This document shows, piece after piece, positions 26,668 to 34,521 of a stretch of 64,000 bases of DNA. Made by a program: the position numbers and the translations under genes. The DNA comes from Vreelandella olivaria. Lineage in GTDB: Bacteria; Pseudomonadota; Gammaproteobacteria; Pseudomonadales; Halomonadaceae. The stretch's first letter is position 1. Each line of letters begins with the position of its first letter. The notes beneath the pieces are model-generated. The model ran no database searches and was not told where the DNA came from. It saw only the letters and a list, made by a program, of their open reading frames with translations. Location: the NCBI RefSeq assembly GCF_023507745.1, contig NZ_JALPZO010000039.1, forward strand, positions 1-64,000. The letters are read 5' to 3'.

Positions 26668-27399
26668 TTACTTCATTTCAAAACCACGCTTAACCAGGAA
26701 GTCACGCATATGAGGCCGCAGTTTGTTATCAAATAACGGCGTCAAATTGTGTGACCAATCGGTATTTTTGTTACCACTGCTGCGAGCCTGATAGTACGCC
26801 TGCATCGTGGCATCAAAGGCTTCCACCAGTTCACTGTCTTCAGTGTAGTAGTCTTCTTTCAGAATCGCTTCGACGGGTAGGCGCGGCTTCACCTCCGGCT
26901 CATGGGCGGGGTACCCAAGGCACATGCCAAATACCGGGTAGACATGATCCGGAAGGCGCAGCAGATCGCTAACCTCTTGTGGATTGTTGCGAATACCACC
27001 GATATAACAGATCCCCAACCCTTCTGATTCCGCCGCTACCACGACATTCTGGGCCATTAGGGCCACATCGACCGTGGCAACCAGCAGTTGCTCTGTCATT
27101 CCACGCTCTACCTTTGCCCCTGTGCGCTCAGAAGCCTCTGTAGGACGCTTCATATCAGCACAAAAAACCAAAAAAGCGCCACAATTGGCAACGTAGCCTT
27201 GCCCACCCGCCAGTTCCGCAATCTTTTCCCGATTAGCTACATCTTTCACATGGATAACTGTGTACGCCTGCACATGACTGGAGGTGGCAGCGCCCTGACC
27301 CGCTTTGATGAGTTCTAACAGCATTCCATGAGGAATTTCCTGATCAGTAAATTTTCGGATTGAACGGTGGGATTGCAGCAATTTAATAGTGTCGTTCAT
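26668..27399 (-). CDS. NADPH-dependent nitroreductase family oxidoreductase (NfsA-like)
   Basis: A 243-aa FMN enzyme. Hallmarks are LLQSHRSIRKFTDQEIPHGMLLELIKAGQGAATSSHVQAY at the N-terminus and GICYIGGIRNNPQEVSDLLRLPDHVYPVFGMCLGYP in the second half, as in oxygen-insensitive nitroreductases NfsA/FRP that reduce nitroaromatics or flavins. Start set at 27399 with GAGG ahead; the upstream frame extension to 27462 lacks similarity. The intergenic region upstream carries the OsmC gene's sigma-54 promoter elements and is divergent from it. Confidence 0.85.
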   Translation of the reverse strand: MNDTIKLLQSHRSIRKFTDQEIPHGMLLELIKAGQGAATSSHVQAYTVIHVKDVANREKIAELAGGQGYVANCGAFLVFCADMKRPTEASERTGAKVERGMTEQLLVATVDVALMAQNVVVAAESEGLGICYIGGIRNNPQEVSDLLRLPDHVYPVFGMCLGYPAHEPEVKPRLPVEAILKEDYYTEDSELVEAFDATMQAYYQARSSGNKNTDWSHNLTPLFDNKLRPHMRDFLVKRGFEMK

Positions 27400-27485
27400 G
27401 ATGCCTCGCTTATATGATTCACGCGCAAATTCAGCTAACAGAATGGCACAGCACGGTGCCATTAACCTACTGCTTGACAGCTTAA

Positions 27486-27499
27486 CAATGTCGACATTG
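27486..27499. promoter_or_regulatory. Perfect palindrome upstream of osmC (putative activator site)
   Basis: CAATGTCGACATTG is a perfect 14-base palindrome inside AACAATGTCGACATTGATG, with a further CATTGTT at 27518-27524. The AACAATGTC sequence occurs again at 33160-33168 between the two other sigma-54 promoters. It lies about 110 bases before the -24 element, the normal distance for an enhancer-binding protein site. Confidence 0.55.
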
Positions 27500-27602
27500 A
27501 TGACCCTTAATTGTCAGCATTGTTGCCCCTACCTTGTTACAGCCACCCCCATCAAGCTTAAAAAAAAGATAAGGGCATGATAACTATAAAATATTACCCG
27601 TA

Positions 27603-27618
27603 TGGTACGTATCGTGCT
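27603..27618 (+). promoter_or_regulatory. Sigma-54 (-24/-12) promoter for osmC
   Basis: TGGTACGTATCGTGCT: GG at 27604-27605, exactly ten bases, GC at 27616-27617. The match to TGGCACG-N4-TTGC is imperfect (T for C, GTGC for TTGC) but both invariant pairs and the spacing are right. It lies 63 bases before the OsmC start. Confidence 0.6.
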
Positions 27619-27680
27619 CTTACAGGTGGCCGGTGTTGATAGAACACCCATGCCACTCTGACGAAGCTAGGAGCCCAATT

Positions 27681-28241
27681 ATGGCCACTGCAACTGACAC
27701 ACCTCAAACCATTAGCCACTATCTGCGCCCCATCGACCGTGCGGGGCTTTTGGGTTTCGCGGAAAAAGGCCGCAATAATCCTAAAATGCGTGGTACCAAC
27801 AAAGTACATACCATTTGTGAAGGTCAGTACCGCACGCTAAGTTATGTGGGTGAGCACTCACCAGTGGTGGTGGATGAACCACCGCATTTGTTTGGACAGG
27901 ATACCGCCCCTGCCCCTGGAGAAATTGTTCTTTCGGCTTTGGGCGGCTGCCTGGCAGTGGGAATCACTGCCGTGGCTACATGGAAGCAAGTTAAACTGTC
28001 CAAACTTGAGCTGCTTCTCGAAGGTGATATTGGCAACCCTGCCGCCTGGGGAGCTGGCGGTGCAGAGATGATTCCCTCCGAGATGGGCTTTCAGGAGATA
28101 CGCGTTAAAGTAGTGGTTGAGGGAGACGCCTCTCGCGATACACTTGATGAGATCGTGAAGCACGCCAATTTCTACTCCCCTGTTGCCAACACCCTGCGTA
28201 ATCCTGTCAATTTTCATATAAGGCTCGCAGATAAAGAATAG
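27681..28241 (+). CDS. OsmC family protein
   Basis: A 186-aa cytosolic protein with OsmC/Ohr-fold features: PGEIVLSALGGCLAVGITAVATWKQVKLSKLELLLEGDI carries the family's first cysteine-bearing helix (GGCLAVG); the second family cysteine position reads SPVANTLRNPV, so no second Cys is visible there. Canonical OsmC/Ohr use two cysteines to reduce organic hydroperoxides, so this may be a non-peroxidase variant or use one thiol. AGGAG precedes the ATG at 27681. It is preceded by the sigma-54 promoter and lies convergent to the activator gene, so it is likely part of that regulon. Confidence 0.82.
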   Translation: MATATDTPQTISHYLRPIDRAGLLGFAEKGRNNPKMRGTNKVHTICEGQYRTLSYVGEHSPVVVDEPPHLFGQDTAPAPGEIVLSALGGCLAVGITAVATWKQVKLSKLELLLEGDIGNPAAWGAGGAEMIPSEMGFQEIRVKVVVEGDASRDTLDEIVKHANFYSPVANTLRNPVNFHIRLADKE

Positions 28242-28255
28242 TGCTGCTCAGAGAT

Positions 28256-28275
28256 GCCCCTGACCAGTCAGGGGC
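28256..28275. terminator. Terminator hairpin between osmC and the sigma-54 activator
   Basis: GCCCCTGAC (28256-28264) and GTCAGGGGC (28267-28275) pair perfectly, followed on the plus strand by TATCCTTTTAT. Placed to end osmC, and possibly acting for the convergent activator gene as well. Confidence 0.6.
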
Positions 28276-28312
28276 TATCCTTTTATAACTGAAACTAAAC
28301 TGAATCTTTCAC

Positions 28313-29983
28313 TTAGCAATAGCGGGTTTTATCAATACCGAGCTTTTGTAGCCGGTAGGACAACTGGCGAGGGCTTAATCCAAGCTGGCGTGCAGCTTCG
28401 GTTTTATTGCCACGGGCACTTCGTAATACAGCGACCAGCTGTTCAGGGTCGGAGTCAACCACGCGTTGGTATGGCCGCCCTCCGCCATTACCAAACGTAG
28501 CCCTTTCGATGGAATAACTATCCATCGGTACATGAGCAGTGAACACCGGTTCAGTTCGCACTCCCCGAGCATGCTTTTCCGTAACAGACTCACGGGTAAA
28601 TGTCGGATAACGCTCAATTTGCGATTCATCGTGCAGAATGTGCTCAACATGCGCAGACGTAATGCTTACGCCTCTCGCTGTCAGCACCGCACGCTCAATC
28701 ACATTTTCCAGTTGCCGGATATTGCCAGGCCACGGGTAACTATCCAGGCGGTTAATAACCCCTGGATCAAAACTCAATTGCCGGTCATGGCGCAGGTTAA
28801 ACATATTGAGAAAATAGTGTGCCAACAAGGCGACATCCCCTTCCCGCTCGCGTAACGGCGGTAAACGCAAGGGAACTACATTAAGGCGATAAAACAGATC
28901 CAGGCGAAAATCGCCATTATTCACCGCTTGCTGCAGATCCATATGAGTAGCGGTAAGCACTCGGATATCCATGGGGATTTCCTGATCCCCACCCACTCGC
29001 TGCAAGCTGCGCTCCTGGAGTAAACGGAGCATTTTAGTTTGTAGCTCCAGGGGCATATCACCGATTTCATCGAGAAATAGCGTTCCCCCATTGGCGGCTT
29101 CCACTTTTCCGGCACGACTGCGTATAGCGCCGGTAAAAGCGCCCTTCTCATGCCCAAAAAGCTCTGCCTCCAGTAGATGTTCCGGTATGGCAGCACAGTT
29201 GATACATATAAAAGGTCTGTTGGCACGAGAGCTGTGGGTATGAATCAAGCGTGCAAACTTCTCTTTACCTGTTCCCGACTCTCCCTGCAGCATGATAGTG
29301 GCATCACTGTTGGCCACCTGGATGGCCTCATCCAACGCCTGCTTAAGTTTGGAACTATTCCCTAGAATTTGATCCTGTACTTTATGCCGCTCCAAAGCCG
29401 ATCGCAGGGCACTGTTTTGATGTTCCAACCGCTCGGTTCGCTGCTTAATCAGCTCCTTGATGCGCAATATCTGCCCAATCATCGCGGCAATAATGCGTAA
29501 TAAGTGTAAGTCGGTTTGAATGCCCCGTGGTCGATTACGCAACCGGTGACAGGCTAAAACACCTACTGGCATTTCATCCAACAAAATGGGCACGGCGATA
29601 AAGGCCACCACATCATCGGGAAGTACCTCACGGCTTACAGCGCGGAATAGAAAACCATCCTCTTCATCTATATTCTGCATCACACAGACCCGCCCGGTTT
29701 CCATAACACTACCGGTAATCCCTTCCCCACGCTGATAGACACCCCGTGCTTTTTCAAACGGCTGCAAACCATATGAGTACGCGATACGGAGCGTTTGGTG
29801 ATCAGCATCCGGCAGCACGACACGGCCCCGGTTCAGGCCTGCCAATTGCGAGAGCGAGCGTAATACTGCCGGAATGGTGGTATCCGCCTCCAGGGAGCTA
29901 CCAAGGAAGTGCGCCGCTTCTGAGAGAATCAAAGTGTCCTGATTAATATCCTGGCTTTTATGCCTCAGTAGCGGCGTAGTCAT
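28313..29983 (-). CDS. Sigma-54-dependent enhancer-binding protein, NifA-like (GAF-AAA+-Fis)
   Basis: A 556-aa activator. An N-terminal GAF sensor domain (about residues 20-175; [27 protein letters not shown]) is close in layout to NifA/AnfA. The central AAA+ domain (about 215-450) has Walker A GESGTGKE, the sigma-54-contacting GAFTGA loop and Walker [11 protein letters not shown], so it should activate sigma-54 promoters. The C-terminal Fis helix-turn-helix ends the protein ([21 protein letters not shown]). ATG at 29983 has GGGAG before it; a GTG at 29986 is possible. It is the fourth gene after ATPase, binding protein and permease, 24 bases past the permease, so it probably amplifies its own expression. 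The GAF ligand is unknown. Confidence 0.92.
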   Translation of the reverse strand: MTTPLLRHKSQDINQDTLILSEAAHFLGSSLEADTTIPAVLRSLSQLAGLNRGRVVLPDADHQTLRIAYSYGLQPFEKARGVYQRGEGITGSVMETGRVCVMQNIDEEDGFLFRAVSREVLPDDVVAFIAVPILLDEMPVGVLACHRLRNRPRGIQTDLHLLRIIAAMIGQILRIKELIKQRTERLEHQNSALRSALERHKVQDQILGNSSKLKQALDEAIQVANSDATIMLQGESGTGKEKFARLIHTHSSRANRPFICINCAAIPEHLLEAELFGHEKGAFTGAIRSRAGKVEAANGGTLFLDEIGDMPLELQTKMLRLLQERSLQRVGGDQEIPMDIRVLTATHMDLQQAVNNGDFRLDLFYRLNVVPLRLPPLREREGDVALLAHYFLNMFNLRHDRQLSFDPGVINRLDSYPWPGNIRQLENVIERAVLTARGVSITSAHVEHILHDESQIERYPTFTRESVTEKHARGVRTEPVFTAHVPMDSYSIERATFGNGGGRPYQRVVDSDPEQLVAVLRSARGNKTEAARQLGLSPRQLSYRLQKLGIDKTRYC

Positions 29984-30007
29984 CACGGGCTCTCCCGGCA
30001 GCTTAGC

Positions 30008-30844
30008 TTAAGCACTGTTTTGCCATCCCAAGTAGCGAATCAGCACAACGATAATGCTATCCAGCAAGTAACCAATAATACCGATAATCAGCACTAGTGC
30101 AGCCAACAGATCGTAAGCCAGAATATCCCTGGCATCATTAATGGCATAACCAAGCCCACTGGTGACGCCTAAATATTCTGCGGGCACCAGCACGACCCAG
30201 GCAATCCCCAGTGCTAGACGAAAGCCTGCCAGGATATCCGGCGCGACCGCCGGAAGGACCAGCCTTCGCAAGCAGGCCAGAGGGGAAGCACCAAAGTTGC
30301 GTGCCACCTTAAAATACATTGGGTCGATACGCTGTACGGCAAACGCCGTCGAAAACAGAATCGGCCAAAGGGCAGCCATAAAGATGAGAAAAATGATGGC
30401 ACCATCCCAGGTTGCAAATGCCAGCACGGCTATCGGCATCCAGGCCAGAGGACTGACCATACGCAGCAACTGAAAGGGGAAGCCGGTGATTTGCCGCAAT
30501 ACAGGAGAGGCCCCCACTAAAATGCCGATGGGCACTGCCACCAGAGAGGCCCAAAGCAGCCCCATGCCAATACGGTACAGGCTTGGCAACACCGTCCCCA
30601 TCAAAGTGCCCGAAACGATTAACCGCCAGGCCTCCGGCAATGCCTGGGCCGGAGCGAAACCGGCAAATGACTGTGTCGCTGGATTACTGGCAATCAGATA
30701 TCCCCCAAACCACCAGCACACCAACAGGATCGCCAACCCCATCAGAGGATACGCCACCTTCCCGAATAGCTGTTGACGCAGCGGTGACCAGGGCATGGTA
30801 CTGATACGGATAGCGACGGCACCACTGCTTATGCCGTTACTCAT
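30008..30844 (-). CDS. ABC transporter permease (NrtB/SsuC-like)
   Basis: A 278-aa inner-membrane permease with six predicted helices (PLMGLAILLVCWWFGGYLIA, LLWASLVAVPIGILVGA, PIAVLAFATWDGAIIFLIFM and others) and the EAA coupling loop (YFKVARNFGASPLACLRRLVLPAVAPDILAGFRLALG). Its ATG overlaps the stop of the binding-protein gene by four bases. Together with the flanking genes it forms a complete nitrate/sulfonate-type importer within the sigma-54 operon. Confidence 0.9.
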   Translation of the reverse strand: MSNGISSGAVAIRISTMPWSPLRQQLFGKVAYPLMGLAILLVCWWFGGYLIASNPATQSFAGFAPAQALPEAWRLIVSGTLMGTVLPSLYRIGMGLLWASLVAVPIGILVGASPVLRQITGFPFQLLRMVSPLAWMPIAVLAFATWDGAIIFLIFMAALWPILFSTAFAVQRIDPMYFKVARNFGASPLACLRRLVLPAVAPDILAGFRLALGIAWVVLVPAEYLGVTSGLGYAINDARDILAYDLLAALVLIIGIIGYLLDSIIVVLIRYLGWQNSA

Positions 30845-32076
30845 AGCTGAATCCTCTCTTCACGCTCCCAGCGTTGCCCTTCCGGTGTACCGGGCAAGTG
30901 TGCTTCGGGGTACTGCTCCATTGCCTTGCGTACGTACCGGTAGTCAACGAGATCATCCGCTACAAAGTCAGGATCCAGCCCATCCAGAAACGTGGTATCA
31001 CCACCAACGAGTGTTTCATTCATTGCGCTTACCAGCTGGCGCGTAGCGGATGCATAGGGGTAGGGTGCAAAATCGATCCGCCCACTCCCCCACTCACTAT
31101 GGCGAATGGCATTAGGGCTTGCGTAATCATCAACGTCATAATGACTCATCGCACGAATCACCACTTCGGCGGGCATCGGCAAATAACCGCGCCCATCCCG
31201 GGATAGCATTTCAGCCGTCTCGATTTTATTTTGCTGTGCGTAAATGGAGGCTCTGACCAGCGCGTTAAGCGTCTTCTGTGTACATTCCGGATTGGCTTCT
31301 ATCTGATTTTCATTCATGCACACAACACAACAGGGGTGGTTCTGCCAGATATCGCCGGTAAAGCGCAACAACTTGCCCCCAGCTAATAGCTCACCTGCGG
31401 CATTAAATGGCTCTGCAACGGTGAAGCCATCAATTCGTCCAGCCGCCAGTGCAGGTGGCATATCAGCAGGGGGTAGGATCATAAGATTGACCTGATTATC
31501 TGCCAGAGGGGCGGCCTGATCCTGAATGACAGGCTCTAATCCAGCGTCACGCAATGCCATTTGTAATAGCGTGTTGTGAATTGAGTACCAGTAAGGAACA
31601 GCAATCTGCTTGCCCCCCAGGTCAGAGAACTCCTCCGCCCCGCTCTGCCCACTCACTAGCACTGCTGAACCATTAACATGCGCCCAGGCCATAATCTTGA
31701 CAGGAAAGTTGTTGTTGTAACGCATCCACACTGGGATAGGATTGAGCAGATGCACCAGGTTGAAACGCCCCCTGGTAAACCCTTCCACCAGCGGAGACCA
31801 ACCCCGGATAAGCTCCGGGTCAGCTACGTTCAGCCCTTCCTCTTCAAAGTAGCCCAGTGCGTGGGCTACCAGTAGCGGGGTAGCATCGGTAATGGGTAGG
31901 TAACCAATTCTTACTATCGTGTCATCTGCCATGGCTCGTCGCATCATACCTGGCATACTCATTGCCGCTGCCAAACCGCCTGCGGCAGCGAGGCTGTCAA
32001 GCATAAAACGACGGCGGCCAGCATTTGTTAGTTGGTAATCAAGCTGACTCTGGTGGTGACAATTGCAGGGGGGCAT
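30841..32076 (-). CDS. Tat-exported ABC substrate-binding protein (NrtA/CmpA-like)
   Basis: A 411-aa binding protein. A twin-arginine signal stands at residues 18-50 (GRRRFMLDSLAAAGGLAAAM then ADD), so folding, possibly with a cofactor or fast folding at high salt, precedes export. The mature part has the NrtA/SsuA fold marks IRVGYLPITDATPLLVAH-like start, YFEEEGLNV, RGRFNLVHLL and IPYWYSIHN-like segments. Three Cys lie close together in PCCVVCMNENQ. Relatives bind nitrate, bicarbonate, sulfonates or similar. Good GGAG at the start. The gene follows the ATPase by 18 bases and precedes the permease with a four-base overlap. Confidence 0.87.
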   Translation of the reverse strand: MPPCNCHHQSQLDYQLTNAGRRRFMLDSLAAAGGLAAAMSMPGMMRRAMADDTIVRIGYLPITDATPLLVAHALGYFEEEGLNVADPELIRGWSPLVEGFTRGRFNLVHLLNPIPVWMRYNNNFPVKIMAWAHVNGSAVLVSGQSGAEEFSDLGGKQIAVPYWYSIHNTLLQMALRDAGLEPVIQDQAAPLADNQVNLMILPPADMPPALAAGRIDGFTVAEPFNAAGELLAGGKLLRFTGDIWQNHPCCVVCMNENQIEANPECTQKTLNALVRASIYAQQNKIETAEMLSRDGRGYLPMPAEVVIRAMSHYDVDDYASPNAIRHSEWGSGRIDFAPYPYASATRQLVSAMNETLVGGDTTFLDGLDPDFVADDLVDYRYVRKAMEQYPEAHLPGTPEGQRWEREERIQL

Positions 32077-32094
32077 AGGGATTACTCCAGCGAT

Positions 32095-32973
32095 TTAGCG
32101 GTTGATAGGCAGAGGAGCAGAGCGTCTCGTTTCCTTGCACTCTTGCAGCCTTTCATGAGCTGGCGTTTTTATATTGTTAGTAGGGTCAGAAACACTCGCC
32201 AAGCACGCTTGCCTGGCCGGTGTATAGCCTTCAACAGAGTGTTTAAAACGGGTCATTAATTCATCGCGCAATAGCGCAAAAGCAGGGTCAATCGGGCTAC
32301 GCGGATAGGCCAGTTCAATCTCCATTACGCTTTGGAAGGAGCCTGGATTACGGCCCATTACCACCACGCTGTCCCCCATGGTGAGCGCTTCATCAATATC
32401 GTGGGTAACCAGCACCAGGGTGATATTTTTTTCACGGGCAATATGGCGAACCTCAATCTGTAAGTTGCGCCGGGTGAAAGCGTCCAATGCTGAAAATGGC
32501 TCATCCAACAGAATCACTTCCGGCTCGACGGCCAGTGAGCGTGCCAATGCAACACGCTGCTGCTGGCCACCCGATAAATCCTGAGGACGCGACGATCCTT
32601 TATCGCTCAGCCCTACCAGTGCCAGCATCTCCTCTACCCGGTGGGAAAGTGCCGCTGTTTTACCAGTGAACTGCAAGCCTAGTGCAACGTTCTGTCGAAC
32701 ATTCAGCCAGGGGTAAAGGCCAGGACGTTGAAACATCATGTTCCACTCAGGGTGTGGCTTGGTCACTTGCCTCCCATTAATGCGCACACACCCTTCTGTA
32801 GGAAGCATCAGACCTGCCAGCATGTGTAACAAGGTGGATTTGCCGCAGCCACTTTCACCAATCAAGGCAGTACTACGTCCAGGGGCAATATCAAACACCA
32901 GGTTTTCCAGTACATTTGGCCCTTTTTCACTAAAACGGTGAGTAATGCCATTAATCTGAATCGATGCACCCAT
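32095..32973 (-). CDS. ABC transporter ATP-binding protein (NrtD/SsuB-like)
   Basis: A 292-aa ATPase with Walker A GESGCGKST, signature LSGGQQQRVALARSL, Walker B VILLDEPFSALD and H-loop VTHDIDEAL. The C-terminal extension (beyond the nucleotide-binding domain, from about residue 225) is longer than in SsuB but shorter than NrtC. The start at 32973 has GAGG seven bases upstream; a start at 32991 is possible. It is the first gene of the operon and lies 58 bases downstream of a sigma-54-type promoter. Confidence 0.9.
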   Translation of the reverse strand: MGASIQINGITHRFSEKGPNVLENLVFDIAPGRSTALIGESGCGKSTLLHMLAGLMLPTEGCVRINGRQVTKPHPEWNMMFQRPGLYPWLNVRQNVALGLQFTGKTAALSHRVEEMLALVGLSDKGSSRPQDLSGGQQQRVALARSLAVEPEVILLDEPFSALDAFTRRNLQIEVRHIAREKNITLVLVTHDIDEALTMGDSVVVMGRNPGSFQSVMEIELAYPRSPIDPAFALLRDELMTRFKHSVEGYTPARQACLASVSDPTNNIKTPAHERLQECKETRRSAPLPINR

Positions 32974-33030
32974 GATGAGACCTCTAGCCAAGCATGTTTT
33001 AAGCGGCGAATTAGCGATATGTTTAAACTT

Positions 33031-33047
33031 AGCAAGACTAATGCCGA
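33031..33047 (-). promoter_or_regulatory. Sigma-54 (-24/-12) promoter for the ABC/activator operon
   Basis: On the minus strand TCGGCATTAGTCTTGCT: GG, exactly ten bases, GC, and a full TTGC -12 element. Located 58 bases upstream of the ATPase start at 32973. Confidence 0.68.
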
Positions 33048-33159
33048 TACTTTATAGCACTTTGATTTAACGACAAAAAAACAAACAACAAGGGCGTCAT
33101 TTAACAGCCAGGAGGGTGATTCAGAAGCGATTGCCAGCAGTAAATGATATAGATAGGCT

Positions 33160-33197
33160 AACAATGTCATCACTTTTGTCGTGATTGTAAACATTGT
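33160..33197. promoter_or_regulatory. Dyad cluster between divergent sigma-54 promoters (putative activator sites)
   Basis: AACAATGTCATCAC (33160-33173) and GTGATTGTAAACATTGT (33181-33197) are imperfect inverted repeats; the 9-base word AACAATGTC is exactly that found upstream of osmC. The site is about 100-130 bases from each of the two flanking -24 elements, suitable for serving both promoters. Around it, 32974-33390 holds no gene; the AT-rich tract 33262-33295 could bend or bind IHF. Confidence 0.55.
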
Positions 33198-33299
33198 CCA
33201 ATCCAGCGCTTTATTCTTTAACGTTTGATAACTCGCTTTTTCTTCTCGTTGAAAAAAAGTAATTAACAATTAATTAGTTAGATATCATTTTACATAGTT

Positions 33300-33315
33300 T
33301 GGCATGATTTCTGCC
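33300..33315 (+). promoter_or_regulatory. Sigma-54 (-24/-12) promoter for the flavoprotein-rubredoxin operon
   Basis: TGGCATGATTTCTGCC: GG (33301-33302), ten bases, GC (33313-33314), with TGGCA in the -24 element. It lies about 75 bases before the ATG at 33391 and overlaps an open frame beginning at 33304, which argues that translation starts downstream at 33391. Confidence 0.7.
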
Positions 33316-33390
33316 GTGGTAATCGCAAAGAGACTCGATGTGCCTTCACCGGTGCTATTACCGAATCACATCTTTGCCATAGGCCATATC

Positions 33391-34512
33391 ATGAATGCCA
33401 TTATTGACTTCAACCAGTTAACGGAACACCCGGTATTAGCCGAAATTAAAGCGCTCGTTAACCAACAGTTGGCCCCCCACACTATTGCCATTGATCGGCA
33501 AGGGTACTACCCGAGCGACTTTCTGCATGGGCTGGGGCAACTTGGCGCTTACCGGCATCACCTGGCATCACAACAGCCAGACAGGCAAACAGACCTTACC
33601 CAGGCCATTGCAGTCATGGCTTCTGTATCCCAGGAGTGCATGTCAACGGGGTTCTGCGTTTGGTGCCAAGACACACTGGCGTGGTATTTAGAGCACGCGG
33701 ATGATGAGCGCGTACGCGATAACTGGCTGCCCCTCATCAGTAGCGGAGTGCAATTGGGAGGCACGGGACTATCCAACGCAATGAAACACTTTGCCAGTAT
33801 TGAGCCTTTAAAAATCCGGGCAAGGCGGGTTGAAGGCGGTTATCTGGCCAATGGCACTCTGCCATGGGTGTCTAATCTTGATAAACATCATGTATTTGCA
33901 GCCATTTTTCAGTTAGAAGACAGTTCACACAACATTATGGCACTCACTCGCTGCGACCAGCCTGGTTTTCGCCTTCAGCAGTGCGCCGAATTCACTGCGC
34001 TGGAGGGAAGTGGCACCTATGCGTGCCATTTTAAAGATAGCTTTATCCCCGACCAGCAGGTGATCAGCCATGATGTTACGACGCTTATACCCCGAATCCG
34101 TTCGGGCTTTGTGCTGCTCCAGATGGGCATGGGACTGGGTGTGATCCAGGGTTGCATCGATATTATGCGTTCGATGCGTGAAACCCACCAGCACGTTAAC
34201 TGCTTTCTCGACGAACAGCCTGAAGCGCTGGAAGAGGCTCTGGATGATGCCTGTAAAGCCACCACCCTATTAGCTAAAGATGCGGTGCATGACGCCTCCA
34301 ACGCTCTGTTTGCTGATGTCTTGCAACTGCGCTACGGAGCCTCAGAGCTTGCTCTGCGGGCTTCTCAAGCTGCCATGCTGCATGCCGGCGCACGTGGTTA
34401 TCTTGCCGATGCCCCCGCCCAGCGCAAGCTGCGCGAAGCGTATTTTGTGGCCATTGTGACACCGGCCATGAAGCATATCCGTAAAGAACTTTATCGTTTA
34501 CAAGCGGCTTAA
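33391..34512 (+). CDS. Acyl-CoA dehydrogenase-fold flavoprotein (monooxygenase-like)
   Basis: A 373-aa protein with the acyl-CoA dehydrogenase architecture: N-terminal helices, a central beta domain (GGTGLSNAMKHFASIEPLKIRARRVEGGYLANGTLPWVSNLD, where canonical enzymes read GSD...T.A....G...NG.K.WIT), and C-terminal helices ending YFVAIVTPAMKHIRKELY. The canonical catalytic Glu motif is not evident, and the fold is shared by flavin-dependent monooxygenases of sulfur scavenging (SfnB, DszC) and N-hydroxylation. I infer oxygenase chemistry from the adjacent rubredoxin-reductase fusion, which would be a suitable electron donor. The start at 33391 is chosen because the sigma-54 promoter covers the upstream frame. 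Confidence 0.78.
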   Translation: MNAIIDFNQLTEHPVLAEIKALVNQQLAPHTIAIDRQGYYPSDFLHGLGQLGAYRHHLASQQPDRQTDLTQAIAVMASVSQECMSTGFCVWCQDTLAWYLEHADDERVRDNWLPLISSGVQLGGTGLSNAMKHFASIEPLKIRARRVEGGYLANGTLPWVSNLDKHHVFAAIFQLEDSSHNIMALTRCDQPGFRLQQCAEFTALEGSGTYACHFKDSFIPDQQVISHDVTTLIPRIRSGFVLLQMGMGLGVIQGCIDIMRSMRETHQHVNCFLDEQPEALEEALDDACKATTLLAKDAVHDASNALFADVLQLRYGASELALRASQAAMLHAGARGYLADAPAQRKLREAYFVAIVTPAMKHIRKELYRLQAA

Positions 34513-34521
34513 GGAGGCACC

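Noticed and set aside
28921-29226. 101-codon minus-strand frame within the activator gene
   Set aside because: Alternate-frame shadow of the sigma-54 activator.
33304-33390. In-frame upstream extension of the flavoprotein gene
   Set aside because: The sigma-54 -24/-12 element at 33300-33315 overlaps its first codons, so the transcript would begin downstream of them.
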